Positions 27,328 through 39,516 of a DNA stretch of 64,000 bases are shown here, one piece after another. Positions within the stretch are counted from its first letter, which is position 1. Every line of letters begins with the position of its first letter. The position numbers and the translations under genes are program-made. This stretch comes from Dasyornis broadbenti. Lineage: Eukaryota; Chordata; Aves; Passeriformes; Dasyornithidae. Under the pieces are notes generated by a model. The model did no database searches. It saw only the letters and a program-made list of their open reading frames with translations, and was not told where the DNA came from. The DNA lies in assembly GCA_013397935.1 (NCBI GenBank), contig VZRN01005622.1, positions 3,033,582-3,097,581 on the forward strand, read 5' to 3'.

Positions 27328-28419
27328 TTGCTCTTTTATGCAGAACCACAGACTGGAAGAAAAACATTAAACTGCATTCATTAAATCCTTATGCCAGGAT
27401 TTAATCTGATCTGATTTCAGATGATCTGATCAGCTTTTTCCTCCCCATGTGTACTTTATAAAGATACAAAGCAGTCTGATAAAAGTGTTTTAATTCTTCC
27501 TTCCAGTAACACAATATAACTGAGCTTGGAGTCATGGACTGTGTAAATAACAAAATTTACCATAAAGAAAAAGTGTTCTTGTGCCTTTTGAAGACTTTTT
27601 CCCCTCCAACTGGTTAAGGAACCAATAACTTAAAGAGTCAGATGCAATGAAAAGCAGTACCTTTCATTAATTTAAAATAAACAAATTAAACAAAATAAGA
27701 AGTGCCACACCTAATGCATTGTTAAAAATGACATTTTTAAGATTTTTCTTTAAAATTGTAGGAGACTGGTGCTCTACATGAATTCTAATATTGTCAGTCA
27801 GAGGGAATTTAAGGGACAGTCAAGTAACAAAACCAATTTTATTTGCTACTCTTGGAAACCCACAAACTTTACATAAAAATTACTGCAATTACACTTCTCA
27901 CAAGGACTTAATTAATATTAAGTAAAAAGTGCAGTTAGAATACACCATTAAACATGGCTGAAACAAAAGTAATTCACCTATAGCGAGAAACTAAAATATA
28001 CGAAAAAGCACAGTAAAATCACAGCATAATAGGAGAAAGGGTGAAAGTCATGCTCTACAGCAGAAATGGCATTTGAAAAAGAAGACCTACCTAATAACGG
28101 TGGATTTCTCAAGTCTTTCTCAAAGAAAAAGACTACAGAGATGCCTCGCAATGCGAGTTCCTTAGACACTCCATATAAAAACTTCAAAGTCTCCTCCAAA
28201 GAAACTTCATACATCCACTAGACAGCAGCTGGAAAGGTAATACGCACACGACTTTTGAAAAGTAGATTTTCAATGTAACATCATACAGTGGCTTTGTTCT
28301 GACCACAGACCCTCACTGGACTGTCCTGGTAGTCATTATTTGTCATTATTTTTAAAGCTGAGGACAACAGCCATGCTATGCTGTATTGCACGGCCTCTAG
28401 TGAGTCTGTATTTTAAAGC

Positions 28420-28800
28420 CCAGAGGCACAGCAAACAAAATCAGAATGTGAAAAGTTGCTGCGTGCCATCAAAGACGAGCAAAATAATGATTTAATATAA
28501 CAAAACATGGAGTAGAAGTGCGGGTGATGTCTGCCTTCATTATGTCCTGTATCTACACATAGTCTGCTTGGAAAAGTAATTAATAAATGGTCAAAGTACT
28601 TCCAAAGCGAATTATTTAAATCTGGGCAGCAGAAATTAACAACCAGAAGTCATTAGAATATTCAAGTGTCACAGATTCAAACATCAGAGAATGCAAAACC
28701 TAATAAAAATATGCTAATCTCCCCTCTCCGATAAATAAAAAATAATATTATTAGCATAATTATCAGCTAAGCATGTGTGGCAAAATATTAACTTTCTTCC
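28420..28800. promoter_or_regulatory. Candidate conserved non-coding block, POU/homeodomain-like motifs
   Basis: Unique, non-repetitive sequence without open frames. It holds ATGCTAAT (28711-28718) and its exact reverse complement ATTAGCAT (28750-28757), plus several TAAT cores. ATGCTAAT is close to the octamer ATGCAAAT bound by POU factors. Conservation cannot be seen from one genome; the call rests on texture and motif pairing only. Confidence 0.3.
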
Positions 28801-29039
28801 CTAATACAAACAAAAATATGAGACATTGAGGAGCTCAATAAGGAATAAATACAGGCCATTCACAGAAGGTTTGAGTTTGGTGGTTTGCCTTTTTTTCCTT
28901 TGTTTAATCATCAGGCATCCAACCAAAGAACATAATGTTAGGCTTCCTTCCACTACACATTCCACAACTGCAAAGTGAAAGGCGACCTTTAAAGCTGTGT
29001 GTGTTTTCCAGAGTTACAGTCTCCTGATTCCAGGTCTGT

Positions 29040-29770
29040 AATGCTATCAGTTTCTCTCTGACTTGCAATAAACATAGCATGCAATAAGGATGTTAATTTT
29101 TCACATTAATTCAAACGTTGTAATAAAGTATTACCGTGTCTCCTTGATATGAATGTTCCGTGATATTATTCCTATGATTATTAATTCCTTTGGCATACAC
29201 TCAGAACTATTTATACTGTATATAAATTAATAAATTATGCATCTAGCAGTTAGTTGAAGTCGCTCATTCCAATTTCTGTTAATTAATAATGTGCCTGTCA
29301 TGTTAAACCAGAGGATTTGTGCTAAAAAACTGTTAAACTATTATCTGTCAAACTTTAAAAATGCTAATCAATACTGTTAACCTGAAGGCACTTTTGGCCT
29401 TACCTGGCATCACTCCTCTCAAACGGTTATTTTGTTTTATCTCAAAGACTTTCTCTGCAATGCTTTATTTTCAAAGAAAATGAGAAGCTGGGGAAAGCAA
29501 AGTATAACTTAGAAAGCTGATTGTTTGGTATATATTAAATAATGTATGTATGATGTTGAGTAATGCAGCATTAAGACTGCAGATCTAAACGACTGCAAAC
29601 TATCCAAAGGCCATAAAGACTCTTGGCTGATAATGACTCATGGCCCTGGAAGTTTCATTTTGACAGATATCTGTGGGATTTTCCATTGACGCCAGCCTAC
29701 TGAGAAACGACCAGATCTGAATGTGCAGCTTCAGTAATCATTCCAATGCCTAACTATTACAAATGCTTTC
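29040..29770. promoter_or_regulatory. Candidate conserved non-coding block with AP-1-like site
   Basis: Repeat-free AT-rich sequence with many TTAATTA/AATTAAT-type homeodomain cores (29100-29300) and a perfect AP-1 consensus TGACTCA at 29634-29640. There are no A/C tracts or CR1 pieces for about 3 kb around it. It may be an enhancer of a neighbouring developmental gene. This is inference from composition. Confidence 0.28.
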
Positions 29771-30417
29771 CATGTTAAAACTGGGAATGCAAAATAAACA
29801 TAGCTTAGCACCACAGTATCTACTGTATTTCATTTTGAGATGCAAACAGTAAAATTACTTTTCTACAAGTCACACAACTATTTCACAGCAAACAGAAATG
29901 TTAATCCTCACCACGAGTATCAGCCAGACAGCTGATTCCGTTCTATCAAGACTTGTTGGGGGTTACTGTGTACCCCCGTTTTCTTACGGTTAAAATTTCC
30001 TTCCTATGCAAAACCATTTTAAGACACGTTTTATAAGCTTAAAAACCTGCCCTGACAAAAGGCACAAACATGCCTCCACTGGGGAAAAGAAACCCCAAAC
30101 CAGAAAAATCATTAATTGAGGTATGGTGTGTAGGTTGGGTGGGTGTAGTTTGAAACTGGAATGGTTCAAGTACCGAATTTGATTTTATGAAGATAGCTAC
30201 AAAAAGGAGACTATTTTTCCCCCTTTAATGTCATGTTTCTCTCCATATACCCATAATTCTACAGAATGGCTATTCCTGACTTATAAAACTATGAAATTTC
30301 ATTTTGGAAATAACCTTTACATAAAAAACGTACGTAGAAAATAAGATTTCTCATGAGTTCTCTTACAGATAACATTACTGGCGTAATAAGAAATATTATC
30401 ATTTATCTTTCTGTTAG

Positions 30418-30586
30418 AATTCTCTCTTACTGGAGGTTCAGGTGGTGTTGACTTTATTACCTCACATGAAAATGCTTTCACAAAACCTGAAAGCCAGATG
30501 CTACCAGATGATGACAATGACAATCCAATGCGGCACTCACAGCAGAAACCACACCACTTTCTGCTGGTATTTTGTTCCTCTGCTAG
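30418..30586 (+). other. Possible unrecognised exon (weak)
   Basis: A plus-strand frame is open from 30390 to the TGA at 30627-30629. A pyrimidine-rich stretch ending in TTAG (acceptor-like, AG at 30416-30417) precedes a segment whose translation looks unusually protein-like. It contains GGSGGVDFITSHENAF and then an acidic PDDDNDNP motif. Donor-like GT dinucleotides follow at 30567 and 30587, but neither has a strong consensus. Many residues are polar and charged, unlike the Phe/Leu-rich chance frames elsewhere. I recognise no protein family, and the opposite strand is also open here. Chance is the leading explanation. Confidence 0.15.
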
Positions 30587-31130
30587 GTCTCAAATTTTAA
30601 CATGGTTAAACTCAAAGAGAGATTCTTGAAATTCTGAAGCAGACACCCAGTTAATTACTCTAATTATACCAGCACAGAGGACGTTGTCAGCTAAAACAAG
30701 ATAAAGCTGCTCCATACAGGAGCCAGAGCAAGTGACTCTTTGCAGAATAAACCCAATGGCCACAGCCTGCACAGCGCTCTGGCCATGCTGCCCAGACACC
30801 TCATGAGTGCAGGAGGGAAGCCCAGGGTCAGCTGAATTGTGAATTTCAGACAAAAACAAACAGCTGTGGTGACTCTCACACACCCACATTGCAATTCTGT
30901 CCGCGACACCGTGTCAGCACAGCGGGTTTAATGAGAGGACGCAGCGAACTCCGAAGAACCATCCTATAAATCTCATCAGGAGGAGCTGACCCGAGGCTAC
31001 TGCAGCCCCACGGAAACAATCTTTAATCTGACTCAACAAGCATTCAGGATTTTCTTGTGATGTTTCCCAGCAGATGCTCTAATGTAGCTTGACCTGTAGG
31101 ATATGTGGGAGGAAAAGAATAAACATACAA

Positions 31131-31178
31131 AAGAAAAAAAAAACCAAAAAAACCCCCAACAAAACAAAAAAATAAAAC
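31131..31178. repeat. A-rich tract with CC/CCCCC interruptions
   Basis: A-runs broken by CC, CCCCC, C and T (AACCAAAAAAACCCCCAAC). Same class as 34645 and 42238. Confidence 0.9.
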
Positions 31179-34100
31179 AGGAGGCAGAGAAGACACAGTA
31201 AAAATCCAACAGGTTTTATGAGTTGCTCATTTAGAATTGCTCTGTGCTCTTTTTGTAAAGCAAACTTGAGGGACAGGAAGAATGGAGCCTGAATATGCTA
31301 TTTCTGAACTATCTACAACCAGAAGAAAATGCTCAAACTATTTCTTTGTTGAACAAAATAGCACCAATACTTTAATTTTAGCAAGAACCACAAATGTTCA
31401 TGATTCATCTTTAGGAGACTGGAGGGCAGCCACAAGAATAAAACATTATTTCGAAATGTTTCTCAGTACCTCTACCATAGACAGGAAATGCTGGGATGAA
31501 ACCTGGTTAGGATTTATATTTCTTCTTTAACTTAAATCTTCCTGGAATTTAGAGAGGCTGCTCTATAACCCTTAGCTTCCACATATTTTTCTAACACCTT
31601 TCATTTTTCCCTATCTCAGCAATACCCTTTCTATCTCAGCTAAATCTCAGAAAACAATGACCAATGCACGCATTGGTCACAGAGAGAATGAGAATTCATA
31701 CAAAATAGGGTTCTGCTACGAAGAAAAAAAATTCAGCCTCTGAGTGATTCAATGCTGTTCTGACTATTCACATTCATAGAAGTGTTACAGAAACACAGAT
31801 TTTGTTTATACATATATAATGTTAGAGCACTTAAAATGTTTATTTATGCTACAGTCTACTTATACTTTTCCTATGTGTCAGCTTAAGCCTCATCTCTTTT
31901 TCTCAGGCAACTTTTACATAGCCCCTACATTTATAAAACAATGTATAAATAAATAGTAACACCTAAGAAGCAATGACATACCAGACCTGCGGGGCTTAAT
32001 AAATAAAATTGAGAGTGTGGCAAAAATCCTGAGCTTCTTCACTTCATCTAAGATTTCTCCTCCTCCCCACCCCTCTCATACCAACTGGCTTTCTAATGTT
32101 GTTACAGTACCATTTTCTTTCCCTAATTTTAATGCTGCATATACAGACTCTAATTTCTTAAGATCACCCAAACTATCAAACAGTGAAAGTCCAGCAGAGA
32201 AGAAACAATTGGATAAGTCTTCCCAGAACAAGTTCAAGTTCTTGGTAAAGAAGATAATTCTCCCCAGAACTGTAGTTTGTCATTTTTTTCCAAACTAATG
32301 ACGTCTGGTCTTTCACAACTCCTCAAACAAAAAATTTAGTGCATTACATATTTGATAAGAGTAAAAAAACCCAAACCATTGTGCATGTCTAGTATTAAAA
32401 CCTTCACTATAAATACTTCACAGCCCTTTCTCATTAAAAAGTAAAAATATTTCTCATTCATTTCTTATGTGCATTTCAACACATGACGTATTTTTGGAAG
32501 CACTCAGTGAAGAAATAAAAATTAAAACAACAAACCTTCCAAAATGGCTTGAAATATATTGCATAAAACGTAACAACACCTAAAAATTTATAGATCTTAA
32601 GAAAAATACGTTTATTTACTTATTCAAAAATTAAATTTCATGTCTAAACACAGTTGAAAAAAATAAATAAAATGGTTGTCGTGGAAGAGAAAAATTACTG
32701 GTTAATTTAATGCACCTTCACAGTTATAATAAATTTATAATTATTTCTGTTTTAGAGGACGCAAGTGAAGACCTAAGAAAACTAAAGAAATTTTTGTCTT
32801 AATGCTTCAAGTTACAAAATACTTTATCCTTAGAAGTGAAAAGCACTGAATATGTTGGGGTTTTGTTCTTTGTGTTTTCTTAACACAGTATCTCACCAAT
32901 GTCCCTGAAATCAACAGAAGAAAATAATTTCAAAACCACTGGGTTTGATTATTGATGTAATGAGTGATAAAATTAATTGCAACTTCATGTAACACATCTC
33001 AGCCTATCCTTAAAATCATATTCTGCCTACGCTTTTGCAGGAGAATAACTCGACTGATCCAAGTGTGAGAATACCTCAACCAAGTCTCCAGCACCCCAAA
33101 ACACACCAAGGCATTGCACCAAGGCGTTACTGTCACCTCAAATCTCCCACTCAATGATCACCACTGAACCAAATTAAAAATTAAAACATACAGCTCCTAT
33201 CCCTCCAGAACTGACCCACATGATGATATTAACACAACTTTGAGTGTATTTATAACTCAGGCCACATTCATGATAGTATGTATAATTTTATAAACTGACA
33301 TTTTATGCATCATATATAGTGAAAAGAATAAGCCATGGCACTTGTGATGCCTTTGTTCTTGAAATCACGTGGTTCTGTACCAAGATTTCAGTATTGTAAA
33401 GCGACTTCTACATAGCTGTAAATGTTGGCATGACTGTATAGACAGTCAAACCATATTGTGTCAGTTAATATAAGAAAATTGAGAATACATTCCGCTTCAA
33501 TATTTATTTTGTGCTTTAGACAATAAATTAACTTCCATCCTCTTCATCCTGAATTTATTCAGATCTAAGAATAAATCCCTTCGCTCTGGAAGAAATTAAC
33601 TCAAAAAATATTTTTCAACAGAAGAACCAATACAAAACATCTATGTCTTTGAAAGATTGGTTTCAGAAATATGACTGAAGACATTCTCAAGCTGCATTTG
33701 ACTCCATATTTAAAAGGAAAATTATTTAGTAGTTTATACAACCATAATACCAAGTCTTTTGATTAGTTCTCTTTGTTTTTTCAGCAGTTTGTTGTTTGGT
33801 TTTTTTCCAGCTGAGAAGGAAAATAGTTTTCTTCACTCAGGTTTTGAATACTTCCACACCTGTCAACTTAATTTCAGATGTTCCTCCCAACCATGCAAAA
33901 AATGCCATCTTAGTGTAAGAGATATATATATATACATCTTAAGTTTCACTTTTCCATTGAAAAACCGACAATATACCTATAAACATATTTGTGCTGATCA
34001 ACCTTGGATTGATACTTTTGTTGGATACACTTCTGATTCAACAGTTTAATTGTTCTGGTATCACAGTTCACAGCTGTGAAAAATTTAAAGAATTAGTTAT

Positions 34101-34644
34101 TTCTAGTCTCAGGGGGTTTTTTTCTACATTGCAACAGATTTGTGTATGGTTTTATCACATATAAATTGATCATATCTTAAACAAATTACATGAAGAACTG
34201 GAATTATGAATAAATTAAAGAGCATCAATACTCTTCAAGAACTGTACAGGCAGATACTCATCTCCTGAGACTAAGGTAGCCCTGATAAGAATTAAGTTAT
34301 CCTTACTGAAAAGAAGCTTACTCTTTGTTTTGCTTTTAACTCTTCATATCAACTTCTTAAAACAATGGAAAAAAAATTATGTATTATTTTTAAAAAAGTA
34401 CTTTTTGAAATTTTCTTAAATTTTATGTTTTAGAAGAGAGGTATTTAAAATATAATAAAATTTTGATTTAGGATCAAATCCCTTTTTTTTTTTTGTTATT
34501 TTTAAGAAAAACATGAAGATTTTGGCTCAATCAAAACATGAACCTCAGTCCCAGCCCTCCTGATTTTTTTTCCCATTGCTGCTATAAAGTACTTTATGGG
34601 AAAGAGGTTATTAATTTTAGATCACAGTTTATTAAAAACCAGAG
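31179..34644. other. Gene-free AT-rich sequence
   Basis: Strongly AT-rich, with a short (TA)n run at 33922-33934 and T/A runs near 34480-34500. No coding or repeat-family signal was recognised. Confidence 0.5.
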
Positions 34645-34723
34645 AAAAAAATAAAACAAAAAACCAACCAACCAAACAAAAAAACCCCAAAAAATAAAAC
34701 CACCCCAAACAAAACCAACCCCC
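34645..34723. repeat. A/C-rich low-complexity tract with (CCAA)n core
   Basis: About 79 bp with essentially no G. A-runs alternate with CC, CCCC and CCCCC, and a short (AACC)n run sits at 34664-34676. It looks like a poly-A origin with expanding C interruptions. Confidence 0.9.
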
Positions 34724-35006
34724 AGTAACTAACACTTTTTCTTTGACCTTCTACAACAGAGTCTGGTATACTGACTTCACTTGAAAGATGCATTGCATGT
34801 AGAAATGCTGATTAGTAGGAAACAGGTTAAAAGACTGTCACCTAACGATTCATGGATTTGCAGGGATTAGGCTTCTGATGCCCCGTGCGTACATTCACAG
34901 CCACAGTCATGTTTAAAAGGCAGTCTGCCACAGATGCTGAGTCAACCCTGACTTTCCCTGAAGTCAAAGGAATTTATTCAATACTTCTTAATGAATATAA
35001 CATTTT

Positions 35007-35042
35007 GATACCGCCACAAGTAACGCTGTGGAAAGCGGTATC
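35007..35042. other. Compact imperfect hairpin (inverted repeat)
   Basis: GATACCGC (35007-35014) is the exact reverse complement of GCGGTATC (35035-35042). Inside, CACA (35015-35018) pairs with TGTG (35027-35030) and continues the stem, leaving an 8-nt loop and a 4-nt GAAA bulge on the 3' side. It keeps several CpGs in a CpG-poor region. An 8-bp arm alone is expected by chance many times in 64 kb. Confidence 0.45.
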
Positions 35043-36176
35043 CGAGTAATATTGCTAACAATTTGCTGTACTGAAAGAGGTAGGAACTATTGCAGCAACC
35101 TCTTTCCTTTTTAGCACGGGCTAAAGGGAAATTTGGCACTAAAACAGAAAACCAGGCAATTTATTTGGTGTGTTACCGACCAAAAACTTACCTATTTAAC
35201 AGGTGGAGGCCTGTTGGTTTAATGGTGGGATATCTTCACAAGATGAAGCAACATGGTTGGAACAATATATCCCCCCCAAAAAAAACCTCCTACTCAAAAG
35301 TGCACCTTTAAACTGAATAAAAACATTCTTAAAATTTTAGAAAATGCAGCCACCCCTACCTTAAAGCAAAACAGAAACTTTTCACTGTGGAAATCCAGTG
35401 CTACTGAATTTAATTGATAAAGACACGAGTTGAGCTTGCATCTAAATTAAAGCATGAATAAATCTCCGTAGAGAAACGCAGTTAATCCTGTTCGCTCAGT
35501 TGTGCCTAAGTAGCTCGTTAGGGAAGGACAGTGACCCTGTGCCATGTGCCTCGGTGCATGCATGTGTGAACTTCCAGGGAAGAGACTTTTTGGGCAGATG
35601 GTTAAGGCTAACCTCATCACTGACTGTTTCACAGCTCTCCCAATTAGTGATGAACTAATGAAGGGGATGGGGGTTGGAGATAAGCTCACAAACAAAAACT
35701 CAAGACTTGCTTCCAAGTAAAGTGAAAATTGAGTAGTTTTCAGGCCTTGTTAAATAAAAACAAAGTGTATTTGGAAATGCCATCAGTGGAGAATACTGGC
35801 ATTTCTGGTGTTCGTATACTGTGTTACTCACATAGCTTGAATTTATATCCTGGACATTTTCAATTATTCCAATATTTCAAAATACTGCCCTTTAATTTTT
35901 GGCAAAAAAATTGAAACTAACAGGGGAAATGTAATTAAATTTTGTTGAATGATGATTTGGGCATTTTGGGGATAAAGCATATTTTGTAATCTATTGGTAT
36001 AGGAGTTGAGTGACATCAAAGTATTAGCATATTTTACTAGCACACTCTTAGTTATCTGGCCATATTTCTGACTCACAAGCAAAATGACAGGTGCTCCTTT
36101 CTCTGCACATGGGGTAATTTTCACCGAGATCAAATGATTTTATGTATTGCAACAGCAAATTTAATTTTTATTTCTG

Positions 36177-36198
36177 GTTGGTTTTTTTTTCCCCCCCC
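36177..36198. repeat. T9-C8 junction tract
   Basis: GGTTGG is followed by nine T (36182-36190) and directly by eight C (36191-36198). Confidence 0.9.
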
Positions 36199-37029
36199 AC
36201 CAAAGTTTCAGTAACATGGACTAAAGATTGAAATTGCTCAGCCTCAAATTCATTTTGTGACAGAAGTTTTTCAGAACTTTTTCAAAGATACTTGACATTT
36301 ATCATATTAGCTAAGACCATTACAGAGGATTTAAAGGGAAGTTTTAAAATCTCTTGAACACATATGCAGAAGGAGGAAAAAGGAGGAAGTTGTGAAATTC
36401 TAAATGAAACAAAAACCAGAACTGACAATGCTATAATTCTTGACCTTTCTGAGAGTTTTCAAAAGTGGAATATTTAACGTATAGTGTATAATAATCTTCT
36501 CTTCCGCATTTACTACCTAAATAGCTAAGGAGAAAGCTGCCATGAGTCCAGACAGTCCTTGTCCAGAAGATAAAAAGTCATTCTTTACTTATGCACACAG
36601 TTTTTTGGGGTTTTTAAAAGAGTTTATATATGGTAGGGTATACCAGAGAATAATCTGCTTCTTTTTTTGTATTACACTTTTGCTAATTTTTCCAAGAGCG
36701 GAATCAAATACATGTTATTTTGAGCAAAAAGTTTCTTACTCCTGTTTTCAGTTGCGGTGTGGTGGCATTACTCATTCGCTCTATTCCTTTTTTACTCTGT
36801 GCTTTATACCCTCAACCCTTAAGTTCACGAAAATTCCTCCTTTCCTTGATGCCTCATCCATCCAAACCTGGGGAGCAAAGCCCGTGGTAGCCGCTCAGGA
36901 GTGCAAATCAAGCATTCCATGCCCAAAGCTATTACACAGAAATGACTGTCTGGGGTTGCATCATCAGCATTACCGCTGTAGCATGAAGGAGAAAAACAAA
37001 ACAAATATTAATGGCAGCGATGGAAGGGC

Positions 37030-37330
37030 AGCAACGAGCACAAAGACTTGTTAAATCACTGCTGCCAATTTTCCATCGCTTCCCAGTTTAAGGGAGTTAT
37101 GCAAATCGGCCCAACTATTGACATGCAGGTGTTTCATCTCACATGGACCATCACAGCACCTCGGAGATTTCAGGGGTTTGCCATACATGGCTGAGCCAGG
37201 TAATTAAACTATTTGTTGCAATTAAACAGCTTGGATACCGTAGAATCTACTCCTTCTCTCCTTTTAACTTTCCAACGGAAATTCTAAACTGTTTTTCAAA
37301 GCAAACAATTCGACTCCCTCGCCCAAACAG
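37030..37330. promoter_or_regulatory. Candidate enhancer-like block with perfect octamer
   Basis: Contains the perfect POU octamer ATGCAAAT at 37099-37106 and a GGTAATTAAAC homeodomain-type site near 37200, in unique sequence of balanced composition with several retained CpGs. It lies just after the longest open frame in the window, which ends at 37054. No promoter elements or start site were recognised. Confidence 0.28.
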
Positions 37331-37956
37331 ATGGCGAAAATTTTCAGGTTTTCATTTTAAAAAGGTCAAGTAAAAGTCTCAACCAGGCTACAATAAAATA
37401 TATCTGACATACATAGCATAAAACCTTCTACCAGGTTTTATGTCGATGATTTTTCAAAATATATTTAATAGATTTATAGCTTTAATACATACCTTAGCCA
37501 TGGAAGAGTTTCATGGCTGTACAGACTTCCCTTTTTATTTCAGATTTGATTAATACATATTCCACAAAACCTAGATCTTCTGGAAGAAAGTATTCTAAGA
37601 AGTGGTTTCAGTGAACACTTACAATTATTTCCTCTTTTTTTCATTTAGTTTAACATTTTTGACACTACACTGTATTACAGGCTATTAGCCTAAAGCAATG
37701 ATTGGGTAGATTAGATTTTTAGTGAAACACAAAATGAAAAATGCGTGAAAGATTGAAATTACAAGCTTGTATTAGCAGGTTCTTTTCAAAGGGCAGCTCC
37801 ATCTTTGTTGTACAATGAAGTAATAATAATTTAGACCCTGCAGCTTGCATCAGTGTAAACTGAAAGCCATATCCAACACGCCTTGACACTGAAGACATCC
37901 TCCTCCAGGAAACAGCTCTATTCAAGCAAATATCAACAAAACAAGTATTTTCTTTT

Positions 37957-37977
37957 GGGGTTTTTTTTTTCCCCCCC
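37957..37977. repeat. G4-T10-C7 junction tract
   Basis: GGGG, ten T (37961-37970) and seven C (37971-37977) abut with no interruption. Confidence 0.9.
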
Positions 37978-39110
37978 ACTAAGATTTTTGACACTGTTTC
38001 TTTCACCCTCTCTTTTCCTCCCCTGTCTGCTCCAGCAGCAGCCTTGGGGTTCCCAAGTGGAGCTGAGCCAACTTCCCTGCCCATGTGGGACTTGGGGCAG
38101 TACCTGAAACCTTTCACCCCATGCAGTCAGAGCCCTTTGATAGCAGGGCAGTCAGGCACCTTCCCTCCCTTCAGGCCCTTGAAAAAATTCCCCCTCAAAA
38201 TCTCAATATATTAATTTCACCCATTGCCTTAAAGCTCAGGATGGTTTCTCAAACAGCTCATTCGCTCCAAAAACTCTAGCAACGAAATCTCGGCGCATTT
38301 CATATTTCTCACACTTAGAAAACAAGCCGAAAAATTCAGATATACTATATAATATATACTACACAATAAACTAGGATAACACAAAGACATTTTCCGATTG
38401 AAAAAACATTCTTGTGGTAAAATTTTTTTTTTCATGTATCAGTGTCTTTTTTGCATCGTGTGTGATTTTAACAGGAGAAAATGAATCAGCACTTGAAGGA
38501 AGGACAGCGCTTTCAGAAAGTTGATAAGATGGCAATGATACAGCCACTGAACCATGTCGCTGCTATCTCGTAACAGTTTTCATTATAAAACAGAGTTGCT
38601 TTAACTTCATAAGGGACATAACTGTTACTCTTTCTGGCAGAATAAAAAGAAGCTCTGGTCTTTTTGAAGTTCTAAGTTGCAAACAGCATTCATACTGCCT
38701 TTACTCTTTTAAGGTTGCAATGTAATAAAGTCAACCCGCTTTCCACAGCAGAACAAGAATCTCTATTACTTGCAGAAGGTGGCTGCAAAAACTCCATGTT
38801 CCCATTTATTTTGAATTGCAAAGCACAACTGGTCTGCCAAGCAGAGGCCAATACTCTGGGCAGCAGAGTCGGAGTGAGGATGCAGCCATGTTGGATAGGA
38901 GACAGCAGATGGAAATTATGAAGTAGAAGGCAGCACATCTGTTTTTCCAAGCAGGGCAATTCTTAATTAATCTGCAATTTATGAAACTCCCCACGCTCCC
39001 AGGAGTCCTCCCAGGGAGCCTTTGCTGGTTGGTATCTGGGGAGGTGAAAAAATGCCTCCCTTGGTGCACTGTGCCTGTGGCACAACACTGAAGACTCTCT
39101 ATAGCACAGA

Positions 39111-39143
39111 GGGGGAAAAAAAAAACAAAAACACAAAACAAAA
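39111..39143. repeat. G5-A10 then CA-interrupted A tract
   Basis: GGGGG runs straight into a 10-A run, then AAAACA-type units. Short low-complexity sequence. Confidence 0.8.
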
Positions 39144-39489
39144 GAGAAGCAATTAATATCTAAAGAAAAATATCCAAGAAGCACTGGGCTAAAAACTAAA
39201 TAATAAATTCTAAAGCAACTTCAGAATAAGGAGCCTGAACAAACGCTGCATGGAAGGGGAGCAGATACACAAATCTATAATTAGGCATTTAGAGAGAAAA
39301 GTTCTCTTCTAAAATCAAAGGCAGCACCTGGTATCTGCTTTCAACTAAAAAGCCTGTCTTCCTTGACACAGTATTTAGTTCTAGCCTTTGCCTGAGCTAG
39401 TTATAAATTGTTTCCTAGAATTGGTGTTATCACTTGAAGCAACGTCAAAAAGGAATAGGATAGCATTTTTCTTTCAAATAATTTTATAT

Positions 39490-39516
39490 TATTAATAAAA
39501 TATATATTAATAAAAT
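39490..39516. repeat. AT-only 15-bp direct repeat
   Basis: TATTAATAAAAT occurs at 39490-39501 and 39505-39516 inside a stretch of almost pure A and T (about 39481-39520). Confidence 0.7.

Larger units (their letters stand above)
27328..31130. other. Gene-free sequence with candidate regulatory blocks
   Basis: Low-complexity sequence is nearly absent here. The candidate blocks at 28420 and 29040 and the weak exon candidate at 30418 are listed separately. An exact 10-bp tandem (GTCATTATTT twice) lies at 28332-28351, and a TCTGAT-rich patch at 27404-27430. Confidence 0.45.

Noticed and set aside
27340..27375. AGAACCACAGACTGGAAG as an antisense CR1 end
   Set aside because: The following bases lack the GGACCT/AGATCATCTAGT motif that confirms CR1.
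37719..38117. 132-codon minus-strand open frame, partly Lys/Gly-rich
   Set aside because: Part of it is produced by the G4-T10-C7 tract, and the plus strand is open over the same bases. No family resemblance.
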